Positions 1 through 5,886 of a DNA stretch of 10,359 nucleotides are shown one piece after another. The stretch spans positions 1 through 10,359 of the forward strand of contig CANQOU010000034.1 in assembly GCA_947625565.1 (NCBI GenBank), in the 5' to 3' direction. The notes under the pieces are model-generated. The model made no database searches. It saw nothing but the letters and a program-made list of their open reading frames with translations, and was not told the origin of the DNA. Numbering within the stretch: position 1 is the first letter of the stretch; each line of letters begins with the position of its first letter. A program made the translations under genes and the position numbers. This stretch comes from an uncultured Clostridia bacterium (GTDB taxonomy: Bacteria; Bacillota; Clostridia; TANB77; CAG-508).

Positions 1-437
1 TGTATTTTTACTTCTGTTGCTTGACCAGAAATTCCTCCACCACCGATTAATGGTTGATGAATTAAAATTTCTGCATTTGGAGTTGCAAATCTTTTTCCTT
101 TTTCTCCAGCTGATAATAATGCTGCTCCCATACTTGCTGCCATCCCAATACAAATAGTAGATACTGGACATTTAATATAATTCATTGTATCAATAATTCC
201 CATTCCATCTGTAATTGAGCCACCTGGTGAATTTATATATAAATTTATATCTTTGTCTGGGTCTTCTGACTCTAAAAATAATAATTGTGCGATTATTAAG
301 CTAGATGTTGTTGGATTAACATCTTCTCCTAAAAATATAATTCTGTCTTTTAATAATCTTGAGAAAATATCATATGACCTTTCTCCTTTACTTGTTTGTT
401 CAATAACATATGGTACTAAACTATTTTTTTCTAACAT
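1..437 (-). CDS. clpP: ATP-dependent Clp protease proteolytic subunit ClpP (partial, C-terminus off the left edge)
   Basis: ClpP is the serine peptidase that forms a double-heptamer chamber and degrades proteins fed to it by Clp ATPases in the cytoplasm. The visible 145 residues start at an ATG (435-437) preceded by AAGGAGGA with ideal spacing. Catalytic Ser102 sits in GMAASMGA and His127 in LIHQP; the 25-residue spacing matches known ClpPs. The YINSPGG loop (residues 68-74) that forms the oxyanion hole is also present. The third catalytic residue (Asp) and about 50 C-terminal residues lie beyond position 1. It follows tig on the same strand after a 78-base gap, the usual Firmicute order; clpX or lon would be expected next, outside the window. 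A hairpin in the tig-clpP gap may modulate expression. Confidence 0.97.
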   Translation of the reverse strand, partial: MLEKNSLVPYVIEQTSKGERSYDIFSRLLKDRIIFLGEDVNPTTSSLIIAQLLFLESEDPDKDINLYINSPGGSITDGMGIIDTMNYIKCPVSTICIGMAASMGAALLSAGEKGKRFATPNAEILIHQPLIGGGGISGQATEVKI

Positions 438-460
438 ATTATTTCCTCCTTATTTTAAGC

Positions 461-513
461 AAAAAGGTTAGAGAATAAAAGTATTTATTTAACCTCCTTT
501 CTCTAGCCTTTTA
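461..513 (-). terminator. tig-clpP intergenic hairpin with U-tract (terminator or attenuator)
   Basis: The segments 461-475 and 499-513 form a stem of about 14 bp, with a G-T (plus) or A-C (minus) mismatch, around a loop of about 23 bases. On the minus-strand RNA the stem is followed by a U run and then by the clpP ribosome binding site. The position between tig and clpP suggests partial termination or an RNA-processing site that sets the tig:clpP ratio. The loop holds a perfect AAGGAGG with no start codon at useful distance. Function is inferred from structure only. Confidence 0.5.
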
Positions 514-515
514 CT

Positions 516-1802
516 TTATTTTATTTTTGCATTATCTACTAAAAGTTTTATGGCTTTTTCTGATTTAATTCCTTCTTCTATGTAATTTCTAACATTTTCA
601 TTTTTTAAGAATTCTTCATCATTTTCTTTTCCATAATTTTTAGCCATTTCTTTCATTTTTTCATCTATTTCATCTATAGTTGCTTCTATTTTTTCTGCTT
701 TTATAACTGCTTCTATCATTAGTCTTGTTTTTACAGCCTCTGTTGCCTGAGGTTCATATTCTTTTTTCAATTCTTCCTCTGTCTTTCCTAGCATTTGAAG
801 ATATTGTTCTAATTTTAATCCTTGATATGATAATCTTTGCTCAATATCTTTTACCATATTGTCTACTTCTGTTTCTATCATTCCTGATGGAATATCTACT
901 TCAACATTTTTGCAAACTTCTTTTATAACTGCATCTTCTGTTTCATATTTTTGCTTTTCTGCATTTTCTTCTTCTAACTTTTCTTTGATACTCTTTTTCA
1001 ATTCTTCTAATGTATCAAATTCACTTGCATCCTTTGCAAATTCGTCGTCTAATTTTGGCAATTCTTTTTTCTTTATTTCATGCACTTTTACTTTAAATAT
1101 AGCATCTTTTCCTGCTAAGTCTTTTGAAAAATACTCGTCTGGAAATTTTACTTTGATATCTTTTTCTTCATCAATTTTCATTCCAATGATTTGTTCTTCA
1201 AATCCTGGTATAAAAGTTTTACTTCCTATTGTTAATTCATGTCCTTCTGCCTTTCCACCTTCAAATGGAACTCCATCTACGAAGCCCTCAAAGTCTATTG
1301 TTGCAATGTCTCCGTTTTCAACTGGTCTATCTTCAATAGATATAAGTCTAGAGTTATGTTCTTGCATATGTCCTAATTCATGTTCGATGTCTTCATCTTT
1401 TACATTATACTCTATTTTTTTAATTTCTATACCTTTATATTTTCCTAATTTTACTTCAGGCTTTGTTTGGAAAATAGCTGTAAAAACTAAGTCTTGTCCC
1501 TTTCCAATTTGTGTTACATCAATATCTGGTCTGCTAACTGCCTTAATATCGTTTTCTTTTAAAGCTTCTTCTAATACTTCTGGTGCTAAATCATTAAAAG
1601 TATCTTCATAGAAGATTTCTTTTCCATAATATTTTTCTACAATATTCATTGGTGCTTTTCCTTTACGAAATCCTGGAATATTGAAATATTTTGCAGTTTT
1701 AAAGTAAACTTTTTTCATTGCTTCATCAAATCTTGATGCTTCTACTGTTAATTCTAATTTAACTTCATTTGCATTTTCTGTTTTTTCTACTTTACAATTC
1801 AT
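516..1802 (-). CDS. tig: Trigger factor, ribosome-associated chaperone and peptidyl-prolyl isomerase
   Basis: Trigger factor binds ribosomal protein L23 at the exit tunnel and shields nascent chains. All 428 residues are present, the normal family length. The N-terminal ribosome-binding domain (about 1-120) carries the signature GFRKGKAP at residues 44-51. An FKBP-type PPIase domain spans about 155-245 (for example NGDIATIDFEGFVDG and the FIPGFEEQIIGM region). The helical, highly charged C-terminal chaperone domain covers about 250-428. The ATG at 1800-1802 follows GAAAGGATTG; the SD is weaker than those of neighbouring genes. It has its own sigma-A promoter at 1836-1863, divergent from rpmB, and is followed by clpP in the same direction. 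Confidence 0.98.
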   Translation of the reverse strand: MNCKVEKTENANEVKLELTVEASRFDEAMKKVYFKTAKYFNIPGFRKGKAPMNIVEKYYGKEIFYEDTFNDLAPEVLEEALKENDIKAVSRPDIDVTQIGKGQDLVFTAIFQTKPEVKLGKYKGIEIKKIEYNVKDEDIEHELGHMQEHNSRLISIEDRPVENGDIATIDFEGFVDGVPFEGGKAEGHELTIGSKTFIPGFEEQIIGMKIDEEKDIKVKFPDEYFSKDLAGKDAIFKVKVHEIKKKELPKLDDEFAKDASEFDTLEELKKSIKEKLEEENAEKQKYETEDAVIKEVCKNVEVDIPSGMIETEVDNMVKDIEQRLSYQGLKLEQYLQMLGKTEEELKKEYEPQATEAVKTRLMIEAVIKAEKIEATIDEIDEKMKEMAKNYGKENDEEFLKNENVRNYIEEGIKSEKAIKLLVDNAKIK

Positions 1803-1835
1803 TTTTTCACAATCCTTTCATTTAATAGCTTTTAT

Positions 1836-1863
1836 ATTATATCATATTATTCTTATTTTGCAA
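1836..1863 (-). promoter_or_regulatory. Sigma-A promoter of tig
   Basis: On the minus strand a TTGCAA -35 box (1858-1863) and a perfect TATAAT -10 box (1836-1841) are separated by 16 bases. The start of transcription would fall about 25-30 bases before the tig ATG. The 162-base gap between tig and rpmB holds this promoter and the rpmB promoter back to back. Confidence 0.7.
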
Positions 1864-1891
1864 GGATTTTTGAATATTTTTTTAAAAATAC

Positions 1892-1920
1892 TTGTTTTTT
1901 TTCTTTTTTTGTGATAGACT
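1892..1920 (+). promoter_or_regulatory. Probable sigma-A promoter of rpmB
   Basis: A TTGTTT -35 box (1892-1897) and a TAGACT -10 box (1915-1920) are 17 bases apart. A TG dinucleotide one base before the -10 (1912-1913) makes it an extended -10 promoter. The spacer is a run of T residues. The -10 is imperfect, so this is a moderate call. Confidence 0.5.
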
Positions 1921-1964
1921 TATAAATAGTCAGTTTATTTTTTGAAATTTAGGAGGTGCTAATA

Positions 1965-2162
1965 ATGGCAAAATGTGCAATTTGTAATAAAACACAAAGT
2001 GTTGGAAATAAATTAAGTATTACACGTTCACACATTAGTAAAAGAAGTTCTCGTACTTGGAAACCAAACTTAAGAAGTGTAAAAGCTGAAATTGATGGTG
2101 AAGTAAAAAGAATTCATGTGTGTGCAAAATGTTTAAAAAATGGAAAAGTAAAAAGAGCTTAA
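1965..2162 (+). CDS. rpmB: 50S ribosomal protein L28 (cysteine-bearing form)
   Basis: L28 is a small protein of the large ribosomal subunit that binds 23S rRNA near the E site. The gene encodes 65 residues beginning MAKCAICNK, with the family features KRTW-like SSRTWKPNLR (28-37) and a basic C-terminus. The ATG at 1965 is chosen because AGGAGGTG (1951-1958) sits at ideal distance; an in-frame GTG at 1956 lies inside that SD and would add only three residues. Two CxxC pairs (Cys4/Cys7 and Cys53/Cys56) form a likely zinc-binding site, so this is the C+ type of L28. It is monocistronic, with its own promoter and a strong terminator. Confidence 0.97.
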   Translation: MAKCAICNKTQSVGNKLSITRSHISKRSSRTWKPNLRSVKAEIDGEVKRIHVCAKCLKNGKVKRA

Positions 2163-2168
2163 TAATCT

Positions 2169-2210
2169 AAGGGAATGAAATTTAAAAAATTTTCATTCCC
2201 TTATTTTTTC
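2169..2210. terminator. Bidirectional Rho-independent terminator shared by rpmB and the acyltransferase
   Basis: A perfect 12-bp stem (2169-2180 with 2191-2202, core GGGAATGAAA) encloses a 10-base loop and is followed on the plus strand by a T-rich run. On the minus strand the loop is followed by a weaker AT tract. The TGA stop of the acyltransferase (2193-2195) lies inside the right arm, so the stem is partly coding on that strand. Confidence 0.9.
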
Positions 2211-3284
2211 TTTTATCTTTATATATATTCTATGTATAAGTAATGGTCCAAATATTCCTATTATCAAATATCCTAATTGCAATATTACATTATATTCAGG
2301 TATTTCATAAATATATATCCAGCCTAAATTAAAATGTGAAACATCAAAATTTGGAATATTTTGAATGTTTATATGAATTTCATACAAGACAAAATTTAAT
2401 AAGAACAGAACAAATAAATGATGTGACATTATAGAAAATGTATTGTTGCCTATTTCATTTATAATTCTGTTTTCTCCTATATATTTACTAAGTACTTTAG
2501 AAATGCGTGTAAAAAATAAAATACTAGTATAAGATGCAAATATTGATATAATACTAATCTGATTAAATCCTGAAAATTGATGCATATCATAATCTATTTT
2601 TCCACATAGTTTATACATTATAAAATTTATACAAAAAAGAATAATTAAGTAAATAGTCGTTGGAATCTTCTCTTCTTTTTCTTGCCATCTTTGTTTATAC
2701 AAATATCCAAATTGAAAAACTGGTAAGAAAAACATAGTTCTTGCAATTATGATTACAACATTATATTCTCTTACTATATCTTGCATATACACAGATATTA
2801 TTTGAAATAATATAAAAATCGCAAATAATGTTATATCATTTAAAATTTTTATTTTCTTACTTATTTTATGAATTATAGCATAACAACAATTAGTTATAAA
2901 TAATGCAGGTACAAAATACATTGGAAAATTTAATACATATTGATTATTATCTATCCAAGGTTGTACTAATAATGTATATAGCGTTATATTTTCTCCAAAA
3001 GAAATTATTCCTTTACACTTTAAAATGTTTGTAATAACTCCATATATGAGATTAATTGCAAAAAAAGGAATTATTAGTTTTTTTAATTTATACAAAATAT
3101 ATTTGCCAAGATTTTCTTCATTATGCTCGTTATAAAAATAGCCCGATATAAAAACAAAAATACATATAAATGGAAATATGCTAAAAAATCTATAAAATTC
3201 TCCAGCAAGATGGCAACTTACTACTAAAGTTATTGCTATTACAGATAAAATCATAAATTGTTTATTAGTTTTTGTCTTTAGCAT
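2193..3284 (-). CDS. Acyltransferase 3-family integral membrane protein
   Basis: This 363-residue protein is almost entirely hydrophobic, with about ten predicted membrane helices joined by short basic loops. It looks like a member of the acyltransferase 3 family (OafA/WecH-like), which O-acylates sugars or other acceptors on the cell surface using cytoplasmic acyl donors. The first helix ends with VVSCHLAGEF, placing His25 where the family's essential histidine occurs; the R-x-x-x-x-D signature usually seen just before it is not clear (KTNKQFMILSVIA instead). There is no SGNH domain, so it is the short form. The ATG at 3282-3284 follows AAGGAG. It has its own promoter (3315-3344) and is convergent with rpmB. 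Substrate cannot be read from the sequence. Confidence 0.8.
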   Translation of the reverse strand: MLKTKTNKQFMILSVIAITLVVSCHLAGEFYRFFSIFPFICIFVFISGYFYNEHNEENLGKYILYKLKKLIIPFFAINLIYGVITNILKCKGIISFGENITLYTLLVQPWIDNNQYVLNFPMYFVPALFITNCCYAIIHKISKKIKILNDITLFAIFILFQIISVYMQDIVREYNVVIIIARTMFFLPVFQFGYLYKQRWQEKEEKIPTTIYLIILFCINFIMYKLCGKIDYDMHQFSGFNQISIISIFASYTSILFFTRISKVLSKYIGENRIINEIGNNTFSIMSHHLFVLFLLNFVLYEIHINIQNIPNFDVSHFNLGWIYIYEIPEYNVILQLGYLIIGIFGPLLIHRIYIKIKEKIRE

Positions 3285-3314
3285 ATTTTTATTCTCCTTT
3301 TTTCTAATACTTAC

Positions 3315-3344
3315 ATTTTATCATACGATGTCTAAAAATAGCAA
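3315..3344 (-). promoter_or_regulatory. Sigma-A promoter of the acyltransferase gene
   Basis: On the minus strand TTGCTA (3339-3344) and TAAAAT (3315-3320) are 18 bases apart, with a TG one base before the -10 (extended -10). The predicted start lies about 25 bases before the ATG. The -35 box lies inside an inverted repeat that also spans the upstream terminator. Confidence 0.6.
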
Positions 3345-3353
3345 TATATTAAA

Positions 3354-3394
3354 TAAAAAAAGCATGTAGCTTCAATAAAATGAAGTTACATGCT
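3354..3394 (-). terminator. Rho-independent terminator of the SpoVM-like operon
   Basis: The arms 3361-3374 and 3381-3394 form a 14-bp stem with one mismatch (A-C in the minus-strand RNA, G-U in the plus) and a 6-base loop, followed on the minus strand by seven U residues (3354-3360). It lies 11 bases after the stop of the 22-codon SpoVM-like gene, which supports that short ORF being a real transcribed gene. Confidence 0.85.
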
Positions 3395-3405
3395 ATTTTT
3401 AGTCT

Positions 3406-3474
3406 TTAATGCCGAAAAATAAATTTTACAAAACCACGTAAAAATTTTGGTACTTTTTTTACAACAATAGTCAT
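3406..3474 (-). CDS. spoVM: SpoVM-like sporulation peptide (22 residues)
   Basis: This 22-residue ORF reads MTIVVKKVPKFLRGFVKFIF plus two basic residues. It aligns without gaps to Bacillus SpoVM as I remember it (Pro9, Lys10, Phe11, Leu12, Gly14, Val16 and a basic residue at 17 are all shared). SpoVM is an amphipathic helix that senses the convex forespore membrane and anchors the coat ATPase SpoIVA. The PKFLxG core with Pro9 at the same position is the strongest evidence. The ATG (3472-3474) is preceded by GGGAGGT with 7-8 bases of spacing, and the gene ends just before a strong terminator. It differs at position 6 (Lys instead of Ile), a residue linked to SpoIVA contact in Bacillus, and its C-terminal tail is shorter. 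rpmB lies 1.2 kb away; in Bacillus the two genes are neighbours. Confidence 0.82.
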   Translation of the reverse strand: MTIVVKKVPKFLRGFVKFIFRH

Positions 3475-3495
3475 ATGTATTACCTCCCTTTCTCT

Positions 3496-3645
3496 TTAGC
3501 ATGCAAGCCAAGCCAAACCTACACACGCTAATCCTACACCAATTATAAATAGCCAACCTGTTAGTGGAAGTAATAACACAAGTAAAATTCCTAATCCTAA
3601 TCCAATAAGACATACTCCTAATGTTTTCTTAAAAAAATGAAACAT
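3496..3645 (-). CDS. Small hydrophobic membrane protein upstream of the SpoVM-like gene (49 residues)
   Basis: I do not recognise this protein. It starts MFHFFKKTLG at an ATG (3643-3645) preceded by AGGGAGGA with correct spacing. After a short basic N-terminus it forms two glycine-rich hydrophobic stretches (about 9-27 and 30-49) separated by a Pro-Leu-Thr-Gly turn at 27-30, so it probably spans the membrane twice as a hairpin. It ends 21 bases before the SpoVM-like start, with the second SD in between, so the two should be co-transcribed. Its partner suggests a role at the forespore or mother-cell membrane, but that is inference. The alternative reading frame here yields only an unconvincing 75-codon ORF without an SD. 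Confidence 0.7.
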   Translation of the reverse strand: MFHFFKKTLGVCLIGLGLGILLVLLLPLTGWLFIIGVGLACVGLAWLAC

Positions 3646-3715
3646 GCTATTCCTCCCTTTCTTTTATATATCTTATTCTTATTTCACTTTATTTGTTCCT
3701 ATTTATGTTAAACTA

Positions 3716-3744
3716 TTGACCCATAATTTAAAATACGATAAAAT
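3716..3744 (+). promoter_or_regulatory. Sigma-A promoter of nth
   Basis: TTGACC (3716-3721) and TAAAAT (3739-3744) are 17 bases apart. Transcription would start about 15 bases before the nth ATG, giving a very short leader that begins at the SD. The gap 3646-3765 also has to hold the promoter of the divergent SpoVM-like pair; I could not find a convincing sporulation-sigma match there. Confidence 0.72.
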
Positions 3745-3765
3745 ATAATTGGAAGGAAGATAAAA

Positions 3766-4405
3766 ATGAATAAAAAAGATGCTAAAGAATTGATTGAAAT
3801 TTTATTAAAAACCTACCCGGATGCAACTTGTAGTTTAGATTTCAAACAGCCTTTTGAAATGGTTGTTGCTGTTATGCTTTCTGCTCAATGTACTGATGAA
3901 CGTGTAAATAAAACAACTCCTGCTCTTTTTGACAGATGTAAGACTATTGAAGATTATGCTAATATTGATATTAAAGAATTAGAAGCACTTATTCACCCTT
4001 GTGGATTTTATAAAAATAAAGCAAAAAATATTAAATTATGTGCCAAACAAATTCTTGAAAATTTTAATGGTATAGTTCCCAATAATATGGAGGATTTATT
4101 AACTTTAGCTGGTATTGGGCGTAAATCTGCAAATGTCATTTTGTTAGAGGTTTATGGTATTGCTAATGGTATTGCTGTTGATACACACGCAAAACGTATC
4201 TCCAATTTAATTCGGTCTTTCTAATGAAAAAGACCCTGAAAAAATTGAGCAAGATTTACTTGCTATATTTCCAAAAGATATGCTAAAATATGTAAATCAT
4301 CTTTTCGTATGGCATGGTCGTAATACTTGTATTGCAAGAAATCCAAAATGTGAAAATTGTTCTGTGAATAAATTTTGTTCTTTCGCACATACTAACGGAA
4401 AATAA
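3766..4405 (+). pseudogene. nth: Endonuclease III (base-excision repair), interrupted by a one-base frameshift
   Basis: Endonuclease III removes oxidised pyrimidines and nicks the abasic site. As read, the ORF stops after 152 residues (4222-4224). Dropping one base at about 4211-4213 turns the end SNLIRSF into SNLIGLSNEKDPEKIEQ, the expected family sequence, and restores a 212-residue protein of normal length. The helix-hairpin-helix LAGIGRKSANV carries Lys120, the VDTH motif carries Asp139 (catalytic pair), and the C-x6-C-x2-C-x5-C iron-sulphur site (Cys188, 195, 198, 204) survives intact downstream. Either the frameshift is very recent or it is a sequencing/assembly error; the uncorrected protein would lack the 4Fe-4S cluster and the last helices. 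SD GGAAGGAAG (3751-3759) precedes the ATG. Confidence 0.93.
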
Positions 4406-4423
4406 CGTAAAGGAGTGTTTTTC

Positions 4424-4582
4424 TTGACAAATATAAATTGTACGGCAAATTGTATTTATCAAAAAGACGGAAAATGTTCATATCACATTGTTAGTATGTC
4501 TTCAATTTCACAAAATACAGAATGTGCATATTTTATTCCCTGTTCTTTGGAAAATAATTCTTCAGTTATGAAAAACAAATAA
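4424..4582 (+). CDS. Small cysteine-rich protein, probable metal-binding (52 residues, TTG start)
   Basis: A 52-residue ORF begins at TTG (4424-4426), eight bases after AAAGGAG, and 18 bases after the nth stop, so it is almost surely co-transcribed with nth. It starts MTNINCTANCIYQKDGKCSY, and the cysteines at 6, 10, 18 and 34 (C-x3-C-x7-C-x15-C), with a fifth at 40, look like a zinc or iron-sulphur site. No membrane segment or signal is present. Similar tiny cysteine proteins, with CAYF-like ends, are common in Clostridia as I recall and are mostly hypothetical (some carry a doubtful acyl-ACP dehydratase label). The function is unknown. Confidence 0.72.
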   Translation: MTNINCTANCIYQKDGKCSYHIVSMSSISQNTECAYFIPCSLENNSSVMKNK

Positions 4583-4587
4583 TTTTA

Positions 4588-4616
4588 TTGACAAAATCCT
4601 CTTCAAGATATATATT
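4588..4616 (+). promoter_or_regulatory. Sigma-A promoter of the bactofilin-like gene
   Basis: A perfect TTGACA (4588-4593) and TATATT (4611-4616) are separated by 17 bases. The promoter begins six bases after the stop of the cysteine-rich protein. The gene has a leader of about 27 bases with AAGGAGG before its ATG. Confidence 0.82.
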
Positions 4617-4646
4617 TTAGTTAATATATATTTTAAGGAGGATTTT
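4593..4646 (+). repeat. Inverted repeat joining the -35 region to the ribosome binding site
   Basis: The nine bases AAAATCCTC (4593-4601) are perfectly complementary to GAGGATTTT (4638-4646), which holds part of the SD of the bactofilin-like gene; AT-rich sequence between them can extend the pairing. Because the left arm lies upstream of the predicted start of transcription, only read-through RNA from nth would form this hairpin. It could equally be a DNA operator or chance. Confidence 0.45.
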
Positions 4647-4649
4647 ATA

Positions 4650-5860
4650 ATGAAAAAATTGAATAAGCTTTTAATTATTACTTTAATTTTTCTTCTTATG
4701 TTATTCCCTATTATCTCATTAGCTGTAACTGAAAATGAAAAAAATGGTATAATGCTAATTGATAATTCTGAGGAAATGCCTTTAGAAGATGAAAAAACAC
4801 TTGACGAAGACGAAAATTCAGAAGAAATAGATGAAACAGATGAGGATATAAATCTTGATGCTAAAGATGTAATTGGAATGGCTCTTGATGATGCTGCAGA
4901 ACAAAGTGGAGATTTGTATTTAATAGACAATGATGTCACTCTTAACGATGTTATAGATGGAAATGCATATATAATAGCAAATTCTGTAACAATCAATTCT
5001 CAAATTATTGGAAATGCTTTTATTATGGCTAAAACAATCAATATAAGTAAAGATGCATACATATATAACAGCTTATATGCTCTAAGTAATAATTTAAATA
5101 TGATGTTTATTCTTGCTCTGATAATTTTAAAATTTCAGATGGATTCATACATAGAGATTTACATGTAGCTGCTTCTAATGTAGAGATATTAGGAAATGTA
5201 CAAGGAAGTGCATATCTTTCATGCAATAAATTAAATTTAGGTAATGATGAAGATAATGAAGGTATAATTGAAGGTAATTTAGAATATTTTTCTAGTCAAC
5301 AATTTTCCATTCCTGAAAATGCTGTTTCGGGGCAAGTAACATTTACATTAGCACCAACAAAAGCAGATAATACTGTTTCTATTGGAAGTTATATATTATC
5401 TTTGATAAATTTCTTATGTTTTGTTATCTTAATTTGGCTTGTTTGCTTATGGCTTGCACCTAAGTTTATACAAAATGTACCAGAATTATTAAAAAGTAAA
5501 AAAGGAAATATTGCTTTATATGGATTTCTAGGTTTATTTGTTCTTCCAATTATTAGTGTAATATTATTATTTACTACAGTTACATCTTCTGCAGCGCTTC
5601 TTATATTAGCAATTTACATACTCCTACTTTGCCTTGCAAAATCTATATTTGCTATCTCAATCAATAGTTTGATTTGTGAAAAATACAAAATCAATAAAAC
5701 ACTTGCTAGGTTTGGCATTTTATTAGTAACTTGTGCTGCTATATGGTTAATATGTTTAATTCCATATGTAGGAAGTTTATTAAGTATTTTAATGTCAATA
5801 ATCGGACTAGGCATTTTACTTACATATGTAATTCCAGAAAGAAAAAAAGTTACTGAATAA
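4650..5860 (+). pseudogene. Secreted/membrane bactofilin-like beta-repeat protein, interrupted by a frameshift
   Basis: As read, the ORF from the ATG at 4650 (SD AAGGAGG) stops at 5166-5168 after 172 residues. A frame change of one missing (or two extra) bases near 5091-5101 joins it to an open frame running to the TAA at 5858-5860, giving about 403 residues. Order: signal peptide (1-25, cleavage near SLA-VT), acidic linker rich in Glu/Asp (about 40-70), then short repeats of the type DGNAYIIANSVTINSQIIGNA that resemble the right-handed beta-helix of bactofilins, and four or five membrane helices. Bactofilins polymerise into cytoskeletal filaments; here the repeat domain would lie outside the membrane. 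No substrate is evident. The intact downstream frame argues for a recent mutation or a sequence error. Confidence 0.8.
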
Positions 5861-5886
5861 AATAAATCAAATATTATAAATTTATT

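Noticed and set aside
253..471. A 72-codon plus-strand frame at the left edge
   Set aside because: Antisense to the conserved N-terminal half of ClpP and running through the tig-clpP hairpin.
859..1611. A 250-codon plus-strand frame rich in Ser and Phe
   Set aside because: It is the antisense shadow of trigger factor; no SD and low-complexity composition.
1886..1910. Poly-T run before rpmB as a terminator tail
   Set aside because: No stem precedes it on the plus strand; it is better explained as the promoter spacer.
3386..3613. A 75-codon minus-strand frame over the SpoVM-like region
   Set aside because: It has no SD, unlikely composition (many Cys, Arg and Trp) and overlaps two short frames that each have perfect SDs and plausible products.
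3646..3715. A sigma-E-like -10 (CATAAATA on the minus strand) for the SpoVM-like pair
   Set aside because: The paired -35 at 14 bases does not resemble the sigma-E consensus, so I could not support it.
4562..4996. A 144-codon minus-strand frame rich in serine
   Set aside because: Antisense shadow of the acidic linker in the bactofilin-like gene (Glu/Asp codons read backwards give Ser/Phe); no SD.
5853..5880. A TGAATA box upstream of splB as a forespore sigma-G/F promoter
   Set aside because: No matching CATnnTA element at 15-18 bases; the AT-rich context makes such hexamers common.
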